Positions 1-8,092 of a DNA stretch of 42,069 nucleotides are shown here, piece by piece. Position 1 is the stretch's first letter, and every line of letters starts with the position of its first letter. This DNA is from Flavobacteriales bacterium (GTDB lineage Bacteria; Bacteroidota; Bacteroidia; Flavobacteriales_D; Cryomorphaceae): NCBI GenBank assembly GCA_022448105.1, contig JAKVAV010000020.1, positions 1,785 through 43,853 on the forward strand, written 5' to 3'. Under the pieces are notes generated by a model. The model was given only the letters and a program-made list of their open reading frames with translations, made no database searches and was not told the DNA's origin. A program made the position numbers and the translations under genes.

Positions 1-609
1 CCTTTATCGCTTCATGAGTGGGGTGTGGATTTTGCCGCTTGGTGTACCTATAAATACTTAAATTCTGGACCTGGGTCAGTTTCTGGGATTTTTGTTCATG
101 AGAAGCACGCCTCAAGTTTTGACCTACCGAGGTTTGCTGGTTGGTGGGGACACGACAAAGAAGAACGGTTTAAAATGGCTCAAGAGTTCAAACCTATGCA
201 TGGAGCTGAAGGATGGCAATTGAGCAATGCTCCTGTTTTTGTGATGGCACCTCATATTGCTTCTTTAGAGCTTTTTCATGAAGCTAGTTTCGATAAGCTC
301 AGAGAAAAAAGTATTTTGCTGACCGCCTTTCTTGAAGAAGTGATAATGGAAGTTGCAAGGAGCAATGATGCTGATATAGAAATTATTACGCCAAGAGACC
401 CTCGTCGAAGAGGTTGTCAACTAAGCCTTCTTGCACATGGGCGAGGCAAAGAACTTTTCAACTTTTTGCAAGAGAATGGTGTTTTTGCAGACTGGAGAGA
501 GCCAAATGTTATTAGAATAGCGCCTGTGCCTTTGTACAATAGCTATGATGATGCGTATAAGTTTGGTGAAATTCTGAGCAAGGCTTATTCAAAAAATTAT
601 ACTTCATGA
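1..609 (+). CDS. kynU: Kynureninase, C-terminal part (cut by window edge)
   Basis: PLP enzyme that cleaves kynurenine or 3-hydroxykynurenine to anthranilate or 3-hydroxyanthranilate plus alanine, in the cytoplasm. The reading frame is open from base 1 and begins PLSLHEWGVDFAAW, so the 5' part lies outside the window; the GTG at 25 is an internal valine, not a start. The motif around WCTYKYLNSGPG carries the lysine (codon 52-54) that in characterised kynureninases forms the Schiff base with PLP. The C-terminal half continues through RFAGWWGHD and the substrate-site region to a TGA at 607-609. It overlaps the next gene by ATGA, and that gene is kynurenine 3-monooxygenase, the preceding step of the same pathway, which supports the call. 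Identity is very confident; only the N terminus is unseen. Confidence 0.96.
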   Translation, partial: PLSLHEWGVDFAAWCTYKYLNSGPGSVSGIFVHEKHASSFDLPRFAGWWGHDKEERFKMAQEFKPMHGAEGWQLSNAPVFVMAPHIASLELFHEASFDKLREKSILLTAFLEEVIMEVARSNDADIEIITPRDPRRRGCQLSLLAHGRGKELFNFLQENGVFADWREPNVIRIAPVPLYNSYDDAYKFGEILSKAYSKNYTS

Positions 610-1955
610 AAAAGGCTTTAGTTATTGGAGGAGGTTTAGTTGGTTCAATGCAGGCGGCAAATCTCGCTCGGAGAGGACTACGAGTAAAACTCATAGAGCG
701 AAGGCTTGACTTAAGAAAAATCGAGCTTCAAGCAGGAAAGTCCATAAATCTTGCACTGAGCACGCGTGGATGGAAAGCCCTGGATATGCTCGGGATTTCT
801 GACCGTGTGAAGAAGATCGCCATCCCCATGTACGGTCGACAAATTCACGACATCCATGGCAACGAAAGCTTCCAGTCTTATGGCAAAGAAGGGCAGGCGA
901 TTTACTCTGTGTCGAGAGGAGAGCTCAACTCAGTTCTCTTAGATGCTGCCGAGAGCTATGATAGCGTTGAAATGAATTTTCAAACCAAATGTGTAGGTGT
1001 TGATTTTGAAAACAGCTTAGCGCATTTTCAAGATTCCGTTACTGGGGAAACTTTTGAAGAGCAGGCCGATTTAATATTTGCCACAGACGGAGCTTTTTCA
1101 GCCGCCAGAGCCGATATGCAAAGAACTGCACGATTTAACTACCAGCAAGAATTTATTCCACATGGCTACCGAGAACTTTTATTGCCGGCAAGTTCAAAAG
1201 GTGATTACCTTATGGAGAAAAATGCTTTGCACATATGGCCGCGTGGAGGATTTATGTTGATCGCTCTCCCCAACCCTGACGGTAGTTTTACATGCACGCT
1301 TTTCATGCCCTATGAAGGAGAGAATTCATTTGGAAATCTAGATTCTGATGAAGCCATCGATTCTTTTTTCAAAAAGCAATTCCCTGACTTTTATGAGATG
1401 ATGCCTGATTTGGTTGGTGATTACAAAAGCCACCCTCTCTCGGATTTGGTAATCATTCGCTGTTATCCCTGGTTGAAAAACACCACTTGCCTTATGGGAG
1501 ACTCTAGCCACGCTATAGTTCCCTTCTATGGGCAGGGTATGAATTCAGGATTTGAAGATTGTTCCGTCATGGACGATCTTTTGGACGAGAACAGTGGAAA
1601 CTGGCTGGCGACCTTGGATGCTTTCCAAAAGAAAAGAAAGCCAGATGCAGACGCAATAGCAGAGTTGGCCATGCGTAATTATATAGAGATGAGAGACTCA
1701 GTTGCCGATCCTAATTTTATTTTGCGGAAAAAGATTGAGGCTAGTTTGCATGAAAATCACGGAGATAAGTGGATACCCCTTTATTCTCAGGTTACTTTTA
1801 GTCATATTCGCTACAGTGAGGCGCTTAGAGAAGGTAAACGTCACGATAAGATCATGGCAGAGGTTATGAATAGGCCAGATATATCTGAAGTTTGGAATAC
1901 CTTGGAAATTGAAAGTAAGGCCCTAGAACTGGCAAATTCCGGGAAACTTTTGTGA
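606..1955 (+). CDS. kmo: Kynurenine 3-monooxygenase (FAD)
   Basis: FAD-dependent aromatic hydroxylase converting L-kynurenine to 3-hydroxykynurenine with NADPH and O2. The 449 residues match the usual family size. The N-terminal dinucleotide-binding motif GGGLVG is at residues 8-13, the central ATDGAFSAAR segment is the flavoprotein-hydroxylase DG-type motif, and GDSSH at about 298-302 followed by PFYGQGMNSGFEDC is the second FAD/ribityl motif typical of KMO. The start ATG at 606 overlaps the kynU stop (ATGA), implying translational coupling. KMO and kynureninase adjacent indicates a tryptophan-to-3-hydroxyanthranilate branch, in Bacteroidota often serving de novo NAD synthesis; the haaO and quinolinate genes are not in this window. 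The family usually has a C-terminal membrane-associated region; I do not see a clear TM helix here. Confidence 0.96.
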   Translation: MKKALVIGGGLVGSMQAANLARRGLRVKLIERRLDLRKIELQAGKSINLALSTRGWKALDMLGISDRVKKIAIPMYGRQIHDIHGNESFQSYGKEGQAIYSVSRGELNSVLLDAAESYDSVEMNFQTKCVGVDFENSLAHFQDSVTGETFEEQADLIFATDGAFSAARADMQRTARFNYQQEFIPHGYRELLLPASSKGDYLMEKNALHIWPRGGFMLIALPNPDGSFTCTLFMPYEGENSFGNLDSDEAIDSFFKKQFPDFYEMMPDLVGDYKSHPLSDLVIIRCYPWLKNTTCLMGDSSHAIVPFYGQGMNSGFEDCSVMDDLLDENSGNWLATLDAFQKKRKPDADAIAELAMRNYIEMRDSVADPNFILRKKIEASLHENHGDKWIPLYSQVTFSHIRYSEALREGKRHDKIMAEVMNRPDISEVWNTLEIESKALELANSGKLL

Positions 1956-1997
1956 GAGATTTCTCGTAGTGACGCGTAATATTTAGATGGGCATTTT

Positions 1998-2828
1998 ATG
2001 ATTCGATCACTCACTGTATTTTTTGTTTTTTCAGGACTTAGCCTAACTATACTAGCGCAACATAGCCGTCGCCATCAAGATGTGTTTCCCAAGTTTGGGA
2101 ATTTTCAGCGACGCGGATGGGTCGTAGGCCCTTCAGTCACCTACATGATGCCACCAATTAAAAATCCAACTCAAAGAGTATATCTACCTGGAGGTACCGC
2201 ATATGACATTAAATATAACCCTTTAGGCAGAGTTGGTTATGGTTTGGAATTGGGTCGCTTCCATGTGATGGATCGGTCACGACTTATTTCACATATAGAG
2301 CTAAACGCTGGTTTTAAGATGCTTAGAGGTCAAGAAAGATTTGAAGCCTCTTTGGATAAAGAGACCAATCCATCCGGAATATCCGTGTTGAACGGTATGG
2401 GGTCTTTTAGCCATACGTATGCTACTCTCAGATTTTCGATTGCGAGTATTCAGCAGTTTAGCAGTTCTTCATTTTTGCAAAATTCTTTTGGAATCAATGC
2501 CGATTATCGCTTAGCATCTGTGTCTGACTATTCGGATCAAGGATTGCCTATAGAGTTAGCAGATCCAACCAATTTCCTTTTCCAAGTTAATTACAGCCTT
2601 GGTTTTGGATTCAAGGTATCAGGAAATCTTATTGTCGTGCCTTCCGTGGAGACGCCCATTCTCAATATTTATGAGTACAACGATTTAAAGTCGACCTTGT
2701 CAATTTTGAATACACCGTATAGGCCATTAGTTTTCAGGGTAAATGTTATGGTTTGTGATAAAAAGGCGGATCGTAAATGTCCTGAGAGAAAAACTAAACG
2801 CAAGACCATAGAACGACTTTTCAAGTAA
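1998..2828 (+). CDS. Secreted, probably outer-membrane beta-barrel protein of unknown function
   Basis: I do not recognise a named family. Residues 1-20 form a signal peptide (MIRSLTVFFVFSGLSLTILA, cleavage probably before QHSRR). The mature part has alternating hydrophobic/polar segments, many aromatic residues and glycine-rich turns (for example LGFGFKVSGNLIVVPSVETP), consistent with a small porin-like barrel. A short basic tail after residue 250 (CDKKADRKC followed by several Lys/Arg) would be unusual at the end of a barrel, which normally finishes in Phe or Tyr. The ATG lies 42 bases after the kmo stop, so co-transcription with kynU-kmo is possible but nothing in the sequence links the functions. 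Its 3' end overlaps the stop of the convergent hydrolase gene by 8 bases. Confidence 0.7.
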   Translation: MIRSLTVFFVFSGLSLTILAQHSRRHQDVFPKFGNFQRRGWVVGPSVTYMMPPIKNPTQRVYLPGGTAYDIKYNPLGRVGYGLELGRFHVMDRSRLISHIELNAGFKMLRGQERFEASLDKETNPSGISVLNGMGSFSHTYATLRFSIASIQQFSSSSFLQNSFGINADYRLASVSDYSDQGLPIELADPTNFLFQVNYSLGFGFKVSGNLIVVPSVETPILNIYEYNDLKSTLSILNTPYRPLVFRVNVMVCDKKADRKCPERKTKRKTIERLFK

Positions 2829-2833
2829 AAGTC
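2815..2833. repeat. Inverted repeat over two convergent stop codons
   Basis: GACTTTT (2815-2821), a 5-base loop, then AAAAGTC (2827-2833): a perfect 7-bp stem covering the stop codons of both convergent genes. It could act as a small two-way terminator, because the A/T-rich arms give U-rich transcripts on either strand. The stem is short, so this is only a candidate. Confidence 0.35.
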
Positions 2834-3468
2834 AACCCGCTTAGATAAGGGTTTAATCTCATTTCATCTCCTATGGTAGTATCTTCCATGTGTCCAGCGT
2901 AAATTCTTGTATTTTTTGGAAGGCACATGAGTTTATCTTTAATTGAATCCATGAGTGTTGCCATATCCCCACCTGGTAAATCAGTTCGCCCAATGCTCTG
3001 CCTGAATAGGACATCCCCCGAAATCAGAATTTCATTTGTAGGGCTGTGAAACGCAACATGTCCTGGCGAATGCCCTGGTACAAATAGTATTTCGAGTTCT
3101 TCCTCACCTAAACGAATAGTGTTTCCTATGTAATACTCTGGATTAGGTGACTTAGTGTAGTGTAACCCATACATTTCCGCCACGCGAGTGACATTATCCA
3201 AGACTATTTTTTCTTCTCGATGAATCTTTGGCGTCAAACCAAAACTTTTAGAAACAAAGTCGTTACCAAATACATGGTCTATGTGGCAATGAGTATTTAA
3301 AAGTAGGGTTGGAGAGAGCTGATTATTCTTGATGGTCGTAACCAGAGTTTCTTCTTCCTTTTTGTTGTAACATCCTGGATCAATAATTGCACACTCATTT
3401 TTGTCATTTGCAAGGATATAAGTGTTTTCTTGGAAAGGATTGAATGTGAATTTAAAAACTCGAAGCAT
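2821..3468 (-). CDS. MBL-fold metallo-hydrolase (glyoxalase II-like)
   Basis: Cytoplasmic metallo-beta-lactamase-fold hydrolase of the glyoxalase II / GloB-like group, probably a thioester hydrolase with a two-metal site. The first metal motif is H60-C-H62-I-D64-H65 in NTHCHIDHVFGN. Further ligands follow: His in VPGHSPGHVAF, Asp in ILISGDVLFRQSIGRTD, and a final His in IYAGHMEDT. At 215 residues it lacks the C-terminal helical substrate domain of true glyoxalase II (about 250-260 residues), as is normal for the short bacterial relatives often annotated simply as MBL-fold hydrolases. The exact substrate cannot be read from sequence. It is transcribed divergently from the next gene, with 120 bases between them and no perfect promoter box. 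Confidence 0.9.
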   Translation of the reverse strand: MLRVFKFTFNPFQENTYILANDKNECAIIDPGCYNKKEEETLVTTIKNNQLSPTLLLNTHCHIDHVFGNDFVSKSFGLTPKIHREEKIVLDNVTRVAEMYGLHYTKSPNPEYYIGNTIRLGEEELEILFVPGHSPGHVAFHSPTNEILISGDVLFRQSIGRTDLPGGDMATLMDSIKDKLMCLPKNTRIYAGHMEDTTIGDEMRLNPYLSGLTFT

Positions 3469-3588
3469 AGACTGTTGTTGGCGTTGCGAATGTAGGGAAA
3501 TACCTCGCTAGCGTGTTTACTTACTAACTTTAATTCTATACTTCGCAGAGAATATTACCATGCTCTTTTAGTTACCTTTATTGATTCA

Positions 3589-6500
3589 ATGCAAAATCAA
3601 ATTCTGCGCTTCATCATAGTGTCTTTTCTTCTTCTCGTTGCAAGAAGTGGTAAATCTCAATTCTACCAGGGGTCTTACCAAGAGTTTGGTAAGAATAGGG
3701 TACAGTATAAGGATTTTCTGTGGCAGCAGTATCGATTTAAGGAGTTTGACACTTATTTTTATGAAGGAGGTCAGCAATTGGCTGAGTTTACCAGTAGGGT
3801 CGCTGCCAAGAATATTCAATCTTTAGAAGAAGTCTTTGACTACACCATTAGAGATAAAATTGAATTTATCGTTTATAATTCTCATTCGGATTTTAAGCAA
3901 AGTAATATCGGAATTACCGGAGACGAATCAGCAAATATCGGAGGCACTACGCAGATTGTCGGAAGTAAAGTCTTTGTTTATTTCGAGGGGGATTATGTAA
4001 AATTCGAACAAAATCTACGTAAGGGAATTGCCAGGGTGTTGATAAATAATAGATTGTACGGAGGAAATTGGAGGGATGTCATCAAATCCTCAACCTTACT
4101 AAATCTGCCTTTCTGGTACACCGAAGGATTGATACTCTATGCATCGAAGGCGATTGATGATGACGCTGCCAACATTATTCGTAATGATGTCATGTCAGGT
4201 GCTTACGAAAAACTGAATAGACTTGAAAATAGAAATGCTTCATTCGCTGGATACGCTTTATGGTCCTACATTGCTGAAAATTACGGGGAAAACATCATAC
4301 CTAATATACTCTACATGAGTAGGGTGAGTCGGGATGTTGAGAGTGGTTTTTTGTTTGTTCTCGGCAAGTCACTTGACACTGTGATAAAGGAATTTGTTGC
4401 CTATTACAGAGGGGAGTTTGGTACAATGTCATTGGATAAAACACCAATTTCTCTAGATAAGCTTGAATTTAAAACCAAAAAGGAAAGGGTTTACACGAGC
4501 TATAAGATTAGCCCTGACGGTAGGTACGGTATTTATGTAAGCAATATTTTGGGCCAATACAGGCTTTACTTGTTTGATGTGCTTACAGGCAGGAGAAAGA
4601 AGATTCTCAAAGCTGAGCATAAGCTTTTGCGTATTCCAGACTTCAGTTTCCCGGTTTTGGCCTGGCACCCAAGTTCTGGAGCCTTTACCTACGCCAAAGA
4701 GAAAAGAGGGAGATTAGTGTTGTGTACCTATTCTATTGAGTCGGGTAAAACAACTGAAAGAGAAGTTTTCATTTTAGACGAGATTTTGTCCATGCAATAC
4801 AGTCCAAACGGCCAGCAAATGGTATTATCGGGAGTCGATAATGGGCAAACCGATCTCTATTTATACTATACCATTGGTAATCGTCAGGAAAAGCTGACTA
4901 ATGATTTTTACGGTGATTTTGATCCCAGCTTTTCCAAGGATGGAAATAAAATACTTTTTACTTCCAATAGACCTGATGACACACTCAGAAGTGGGATTCA
5001 GACATTAAGGGTAGACCAAAATCGAGATGTTTTTGCATACAATCTCAAATCACGGTCGCCCTACCTGGAACGAATTACAGATACTCCGGAGCTTATTGAA
5101 AGACATCCATACCAATACCAAGGAAGAGAATACACGTTTATCGCCGATTACAAGGGTACCACAAACCGATACGTCGCTGTCTATGATAGTGTGGTGAGTA
5201 GAATTGATACCACCATACATTACAGATATTTCACAGTGGCCAGAGCTCTAACAAACTATTCCTCAGACATATTAGACTACACACTTCACCCTAATACAGG
5301 AGAGTACAGTTTCTTTACTTATGCTGAAGATAAGTATCAGTTTTATCAAGGCAATATTTCCAAAGACCAACTCTTACTGTCTGGAAGTCTTACAGAGTCA
5401 GACTCAAATGAGAAAGAGCCTGTTAATCCTGTCGAAAGGCCAGATAACTTGAAACTCGAAGAAGCTGAGCTCATGTTTATTCCCAAAGACGAGCCAGACC
5501 AGGATAAAATTGACATTGAAAATTACAGGTTTGAAGGTGAACCTGATTATACCTACGAAAGAGAAACAATTACGCTGGCGGAGTTGCCATCTCAAGAAGA
5601 GGAGCATAGGCCTTCAGAACAAGGGTATACTCTTTTGGACAGCCTGCCGCTACCGGGAGCACGTAATTATAACTTAAACTTCACTACGGATAAAATTTTG
5701 GCTCAATTGGATAACACCTTTATGACTGATTTTTATCAGCCCATATCAGGTCCGAATAATCTAAGCCCTGGTTTAAGTGGTTTGATTCAATTCGGTGTGA
5801 GCGACCTTTTCGAAGACTATAAAATTGTAGGAGGATTTAGAATAGCCGGGAACTTTGATACAAATGATTTCATGCTAATGGGGCAGGATCTTTCGAGAAG
5901 AATGGATAGGAGGCTTATGCTTATCCGACAGCAGACACGTATTGATGCTACAGCCACAGGGTTTGGGTTACAAGAAGCTGTTATATATACCGCTGCCTAT
6001 AAACTGAGCTATCCTATCAATGAAGTCTTCAGTATCAGAGGCTCGGCAAAGTATATCCTGGAAAACTACACGGCGCTGGCCACTGATGGAATTTCTGCAT
6101 CGTTGCCAAATACAACTTGGAATTATACGGGATTGGTTGGGGAGTTGGTCTTTGACAACACATTGCCCGTTGGATTGAATCTACGTCGTGGAATGAGGTG
6201 GAAGCTTTGGGGTGAATACTACGTTGATCCGGTCAATAATAACAGTGAAATCATAAATAAACGTTCACTCATAACAATCGGGCTAGACTGGAGAAACTAC
6301 TTAAAGATTCATAGGAATCTAATTCTAGCCAATCGTTTGGGATGGAGTACTTCGTTAGGCACCGAAAGGGTTGCCTTCTTTTTAGGATCTGTAGACAATG
6401 TGCTCAATCCAAGGGAAGACAATTCACTGCCTCTATCCACAGATCAGTTTTATGGTTTTCAAACCAGAGGAGCCCCTATGAGAGGTTTTTTTGCAAATGC

Positions 6501-6870
6501 TCGAAATGGAAATAGCTTCGCTGTGATGAACAGTGAATTGAGATGGCCCGTGTTTAGCTATTTCTATCAAAAGCCACTCAAAAGTGATTTTCTTGAGAAT
6601 TTTCAAGTCGTGGGTTTCTTTGATGTTGGATCAGCCTGGACTGGACCAACCCCTTATTCTAAAGAAAATGAGTTTAACACTACGATCATCGAAACAGGGA
6701 ATATTAACCTTGAAATAGAGAACAACCGCGATCCGGTGGTTTACGGATATGGTTTTGGTTTGAGAAGTAAGTTGTTGGGCTATTTTATCCGGGCAGACTG
6801 GGCTTGGGGAGTTGATGACGGTATTACCCTAGACCGCGTATTTTACATATCTTTAGCTTTAGACTTTTAG
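3589..6870 (+). CDS. TolB-like propeller protein fused to an outer-membrane barrel
   Basis: Large (1093 residues) exported protein of a Bacteroidota family often labelled TolB-like. Residues 1-23 are a signal peptide ending near GKSQ. Residues about 35-275 resemble the gluzincin (peptidase MA-like) fold: FWYTEGL (175-181) matches the conserved helix with the third ligand Glu179, but the expected HExxH is replaced by KGIARVLINN (145-154), so the domain looks catalytically dead. Residues about 295-610 hold PD40/WD40-type blades (SPDGRYGIYVS, SPNGQQMVLSG, SFSKDGNKILFTSNRPDD). An acidic linker (about 610-690) leads to a C-terminal region of about 370 residues with barrel-like strands ending in FYISLALDF; the terminal Phe suits a BamA-type signal. 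Probable role: an outer-membrane protein with a periplasmic scaffold; the partner is unknown. Confidence 0.82.
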   Translation: MQNQILRFIIVSFLLLVARSGKSQFYQGSYQEFGKNRVQYKDFLWQQYRFKEFDTYFYEGGQQLAEFTSRVAAKNIQSLEEVFDYTIRDKIEFIVYNSHSDFKQSNIGITGDESANIGGTTQIVGSKVFVYFEGDYVKFEQNLRKGIARVLINNRLYGGNWRDVIKSSTLLNLPFWYTEGLILYASKAIDDDAANIIRNDVMSGAYEKLNRLENRNASFAGYALWSYIAENYGENIIPNILYMSRVSRDVESGFLFVLGKSLDTVIKEFVAYYRGEFGTMSLDKTPISLDKLEFKTKKERVYTSYKISPDGRYGIYVSNILGQYRLYLFDVLTGRRKKILKAEHKLLRIPDFSFPVLAWHPSSGAFTYAKEKRGRLVLCTYSIESGKTTEREVFILDEILSMQYSPNGQQMVLSGVDNGQTDLYLYYTIGNRQEKLTNDFYGDFDPSFSKDGNKILFTSNRPDDTLRSGIQTLRVDQNRDVFAYNLKSRSPYLERITDTPELIERHPYQYQGREYTFIADYKGTTNRYVAVYDSVVSRIDTTIHYRYFTVARALTNYSSDILDYTLHPNTGEYSFFTYAEDKYQFYQGNISKDQLLLSGSLTESDSNEKEPVNPVERPDNLKLEEAELMFIPKDEPDQDKIDIENYRFEGEPDYTYERETITLAELPSQEEEHRPSEQGYTLLDSLPLPGARNYNLNFTTDKILAQLDNTFMTDFYQPISGPNNLSPGLSGLIQFGVSDLFEDYKIVGGFRIAGNFDTNDFMLMGQDLSRRMDRRLMLIRQQTRIDATATGFGLQEAVIYTAAYKLSYPINEVFSIRGSAKYILENYTALATDGISASLPNTTWNYTGLVGELVFDNTLPVGLNLRRGMRWKLWGEYYVDPVNNNSEIINKRSLITIGLDWRNYLKIHRNLILANRLGWSTSLGTERVAFFLGSVDNVLNPREDNSLPLSTDQFYGFQTRGAPMRGFFANARNGNSFAVMNSELRWPVFSYFYQKPLKSDFLENFQVVGFFDVGSAWTGPTPYSKENEFNTTIIETGNINLEIENNRDPVVYGYGFGLRSKLLGYFIRADWAWGVDDGITLDRVFYISLALDF

Positions 6871-6901
6871 GGCTGAGCTCGATTTCCTAAACGATCCATT
6901 T

Positions 6902-8092
6902 ATGATATCAACGGAGGATATTACTTCTGCAGCGGCTGCTATCCAAGATGATTTAATTGCCGATAGAAGGTATCTGCATGCTCATCCAGAGCTTTCCTTT
7001 CACGAAGAGAAAACAGCTGCTTATATTTCCAGCAGACTCAGCGAAATGGGTGTTGTGCACACTAGAAATGTCGGGGGGCATGGAATAGTAGCAGATATTG
7101 TTGGAAAACGAGAGGGGAAAATGGTAGCCTTAAGAGGCGATATGGACGCTTTGCCCATAAAAGAGTTAAATCAAGTTTCTTACGCATCTCGAAATGAAGG
7201 CGTAATGCATGCCTGTGGTCACGATGTTCACACCGCCTCCCTCCTTGGGGCGGCGAGAATTCTAAAAGAGAGACAGGATTCCTTAGAAGGTATAGTCCGT
7301 TTGATTTTTCAACCTGCTGAGGAGAGAATACCCGGTGGTGCTTCTCTTATGATTAAGGATGGAGCCCTCAGGAATCCAGATGTACAGCTTATTTTTGGCC
7401 AACACGTCTACCCAGATATGGAAGTAGGTCATGTGGGATTCCGACCAGGCATGTACATGGCATCGGCTGATGAACTTTACATCACCATTAAAGGTAAAGG
7501 CGGTCATGCGGGACTCCCTCATAAAAGTATAGATGCCATTTTGATAGCATCGCAAGTAGTCGTCTCTATTCAGCAGCTCGTTAGTCGACGTGCAAATGCT
7601 GCTACCCCAACGGTGGTTTCTATCGGGAAATTTTTAGGTAACGGAGCAACCAATGTGCTTCCAAATGAGGTGAAGCTCGAGGGAACAATTCGGACAATGA
7701 ATGAAAAATGGCGATTCGAGCTTCATGATTTATTAAAGTGTTTGATCAATGGGATTTCCAAGTCTATGGGTGGTTCTGCTGAAATAGAAATCAGGAGAGG
7801 TTACCCAGCATTAATAAATAACGAACGCCTAGCTTATTGGGCCAAAGAAAAAGCTGTAGAACTCTTGGGAGAGGATAAAGTACATGATCTTGACCTGCGA
7901 ATGACCGCCGAAGATTTCTCCTATTTTGCACAAGAAATTCCTGCTTGCTTTTACAGACTTGGGACCTCAAACGCAAACAGAAATATTGGAGCGCCTTTAC
8001 ATACTCCCCATTTTGATGTAGACGAAGATTCTTTGGTTACGGGCTCTTCCCTGATGGCAACACTAGCCATTAAGTCGCTTGAAGAATTTTAG
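6902..8092 (+). CDS. M20-family amidohydrolase / N-acyl-L-amino-acid deacylase
   Basis: Metal-dependent amidohydrolase of the M20D (hippurate hydrolase / IAA-amino-acid hydrolase) group; cytoplasmic, no signal peptide. The 396 residues fit the family. Metal-site motifs are visible in order: RGDMDALP, then H103-A-C105-G-H107-D108 with the Cys ligand typical of this subgroup, then QPAEERIPGGASLM with the Glu pair, a middle dimerisation domain beginning near KGKGGHAGLPH, and a C-terminal HTPHFDVDE with the last His ligand. Substrates of the group are N-acylated amino acids, but the acyl and amino-acid parts cannot be predicted here. The start is 31 bases after the preceding gene, so the two may be co-transcribed. 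The stop overlaps that of convergent recQ by four bases. Confidence 0.93.
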   Translation: MISTEDITSAAAAIQDDLIADRRYLHAHPELSFHEEKTAAYISSRLSEMGVVHTRNVGGHGIVADIVGKREGKMVALRGDMDALPIKELNQVSYASRNEGVMHACGHDVHTASLLGAARILKERQDSLEGIVRLIFQPAEERIPGGASLMIKDGALRNPDVQLIFGQHVYPDMEVGHVGFRPGMYMASADELYITIKGKGGHAGLPHKSIDAILIASQVVVSIQQLVSRRANAATPTVVSIGKFLGNGATNVLPNEVKLEGTIRTMNEKWRFELHDLLKCLINGISKSMGGSAEIEIRRGYPALINNERLAYWAKEKAVELLGEDKVHDLDLRMTAEDFSYFAQEIPACFYRLGTSNANRNIGAPLHTPHFDVDEDSLVTGSSLMATLAIKSLEEF

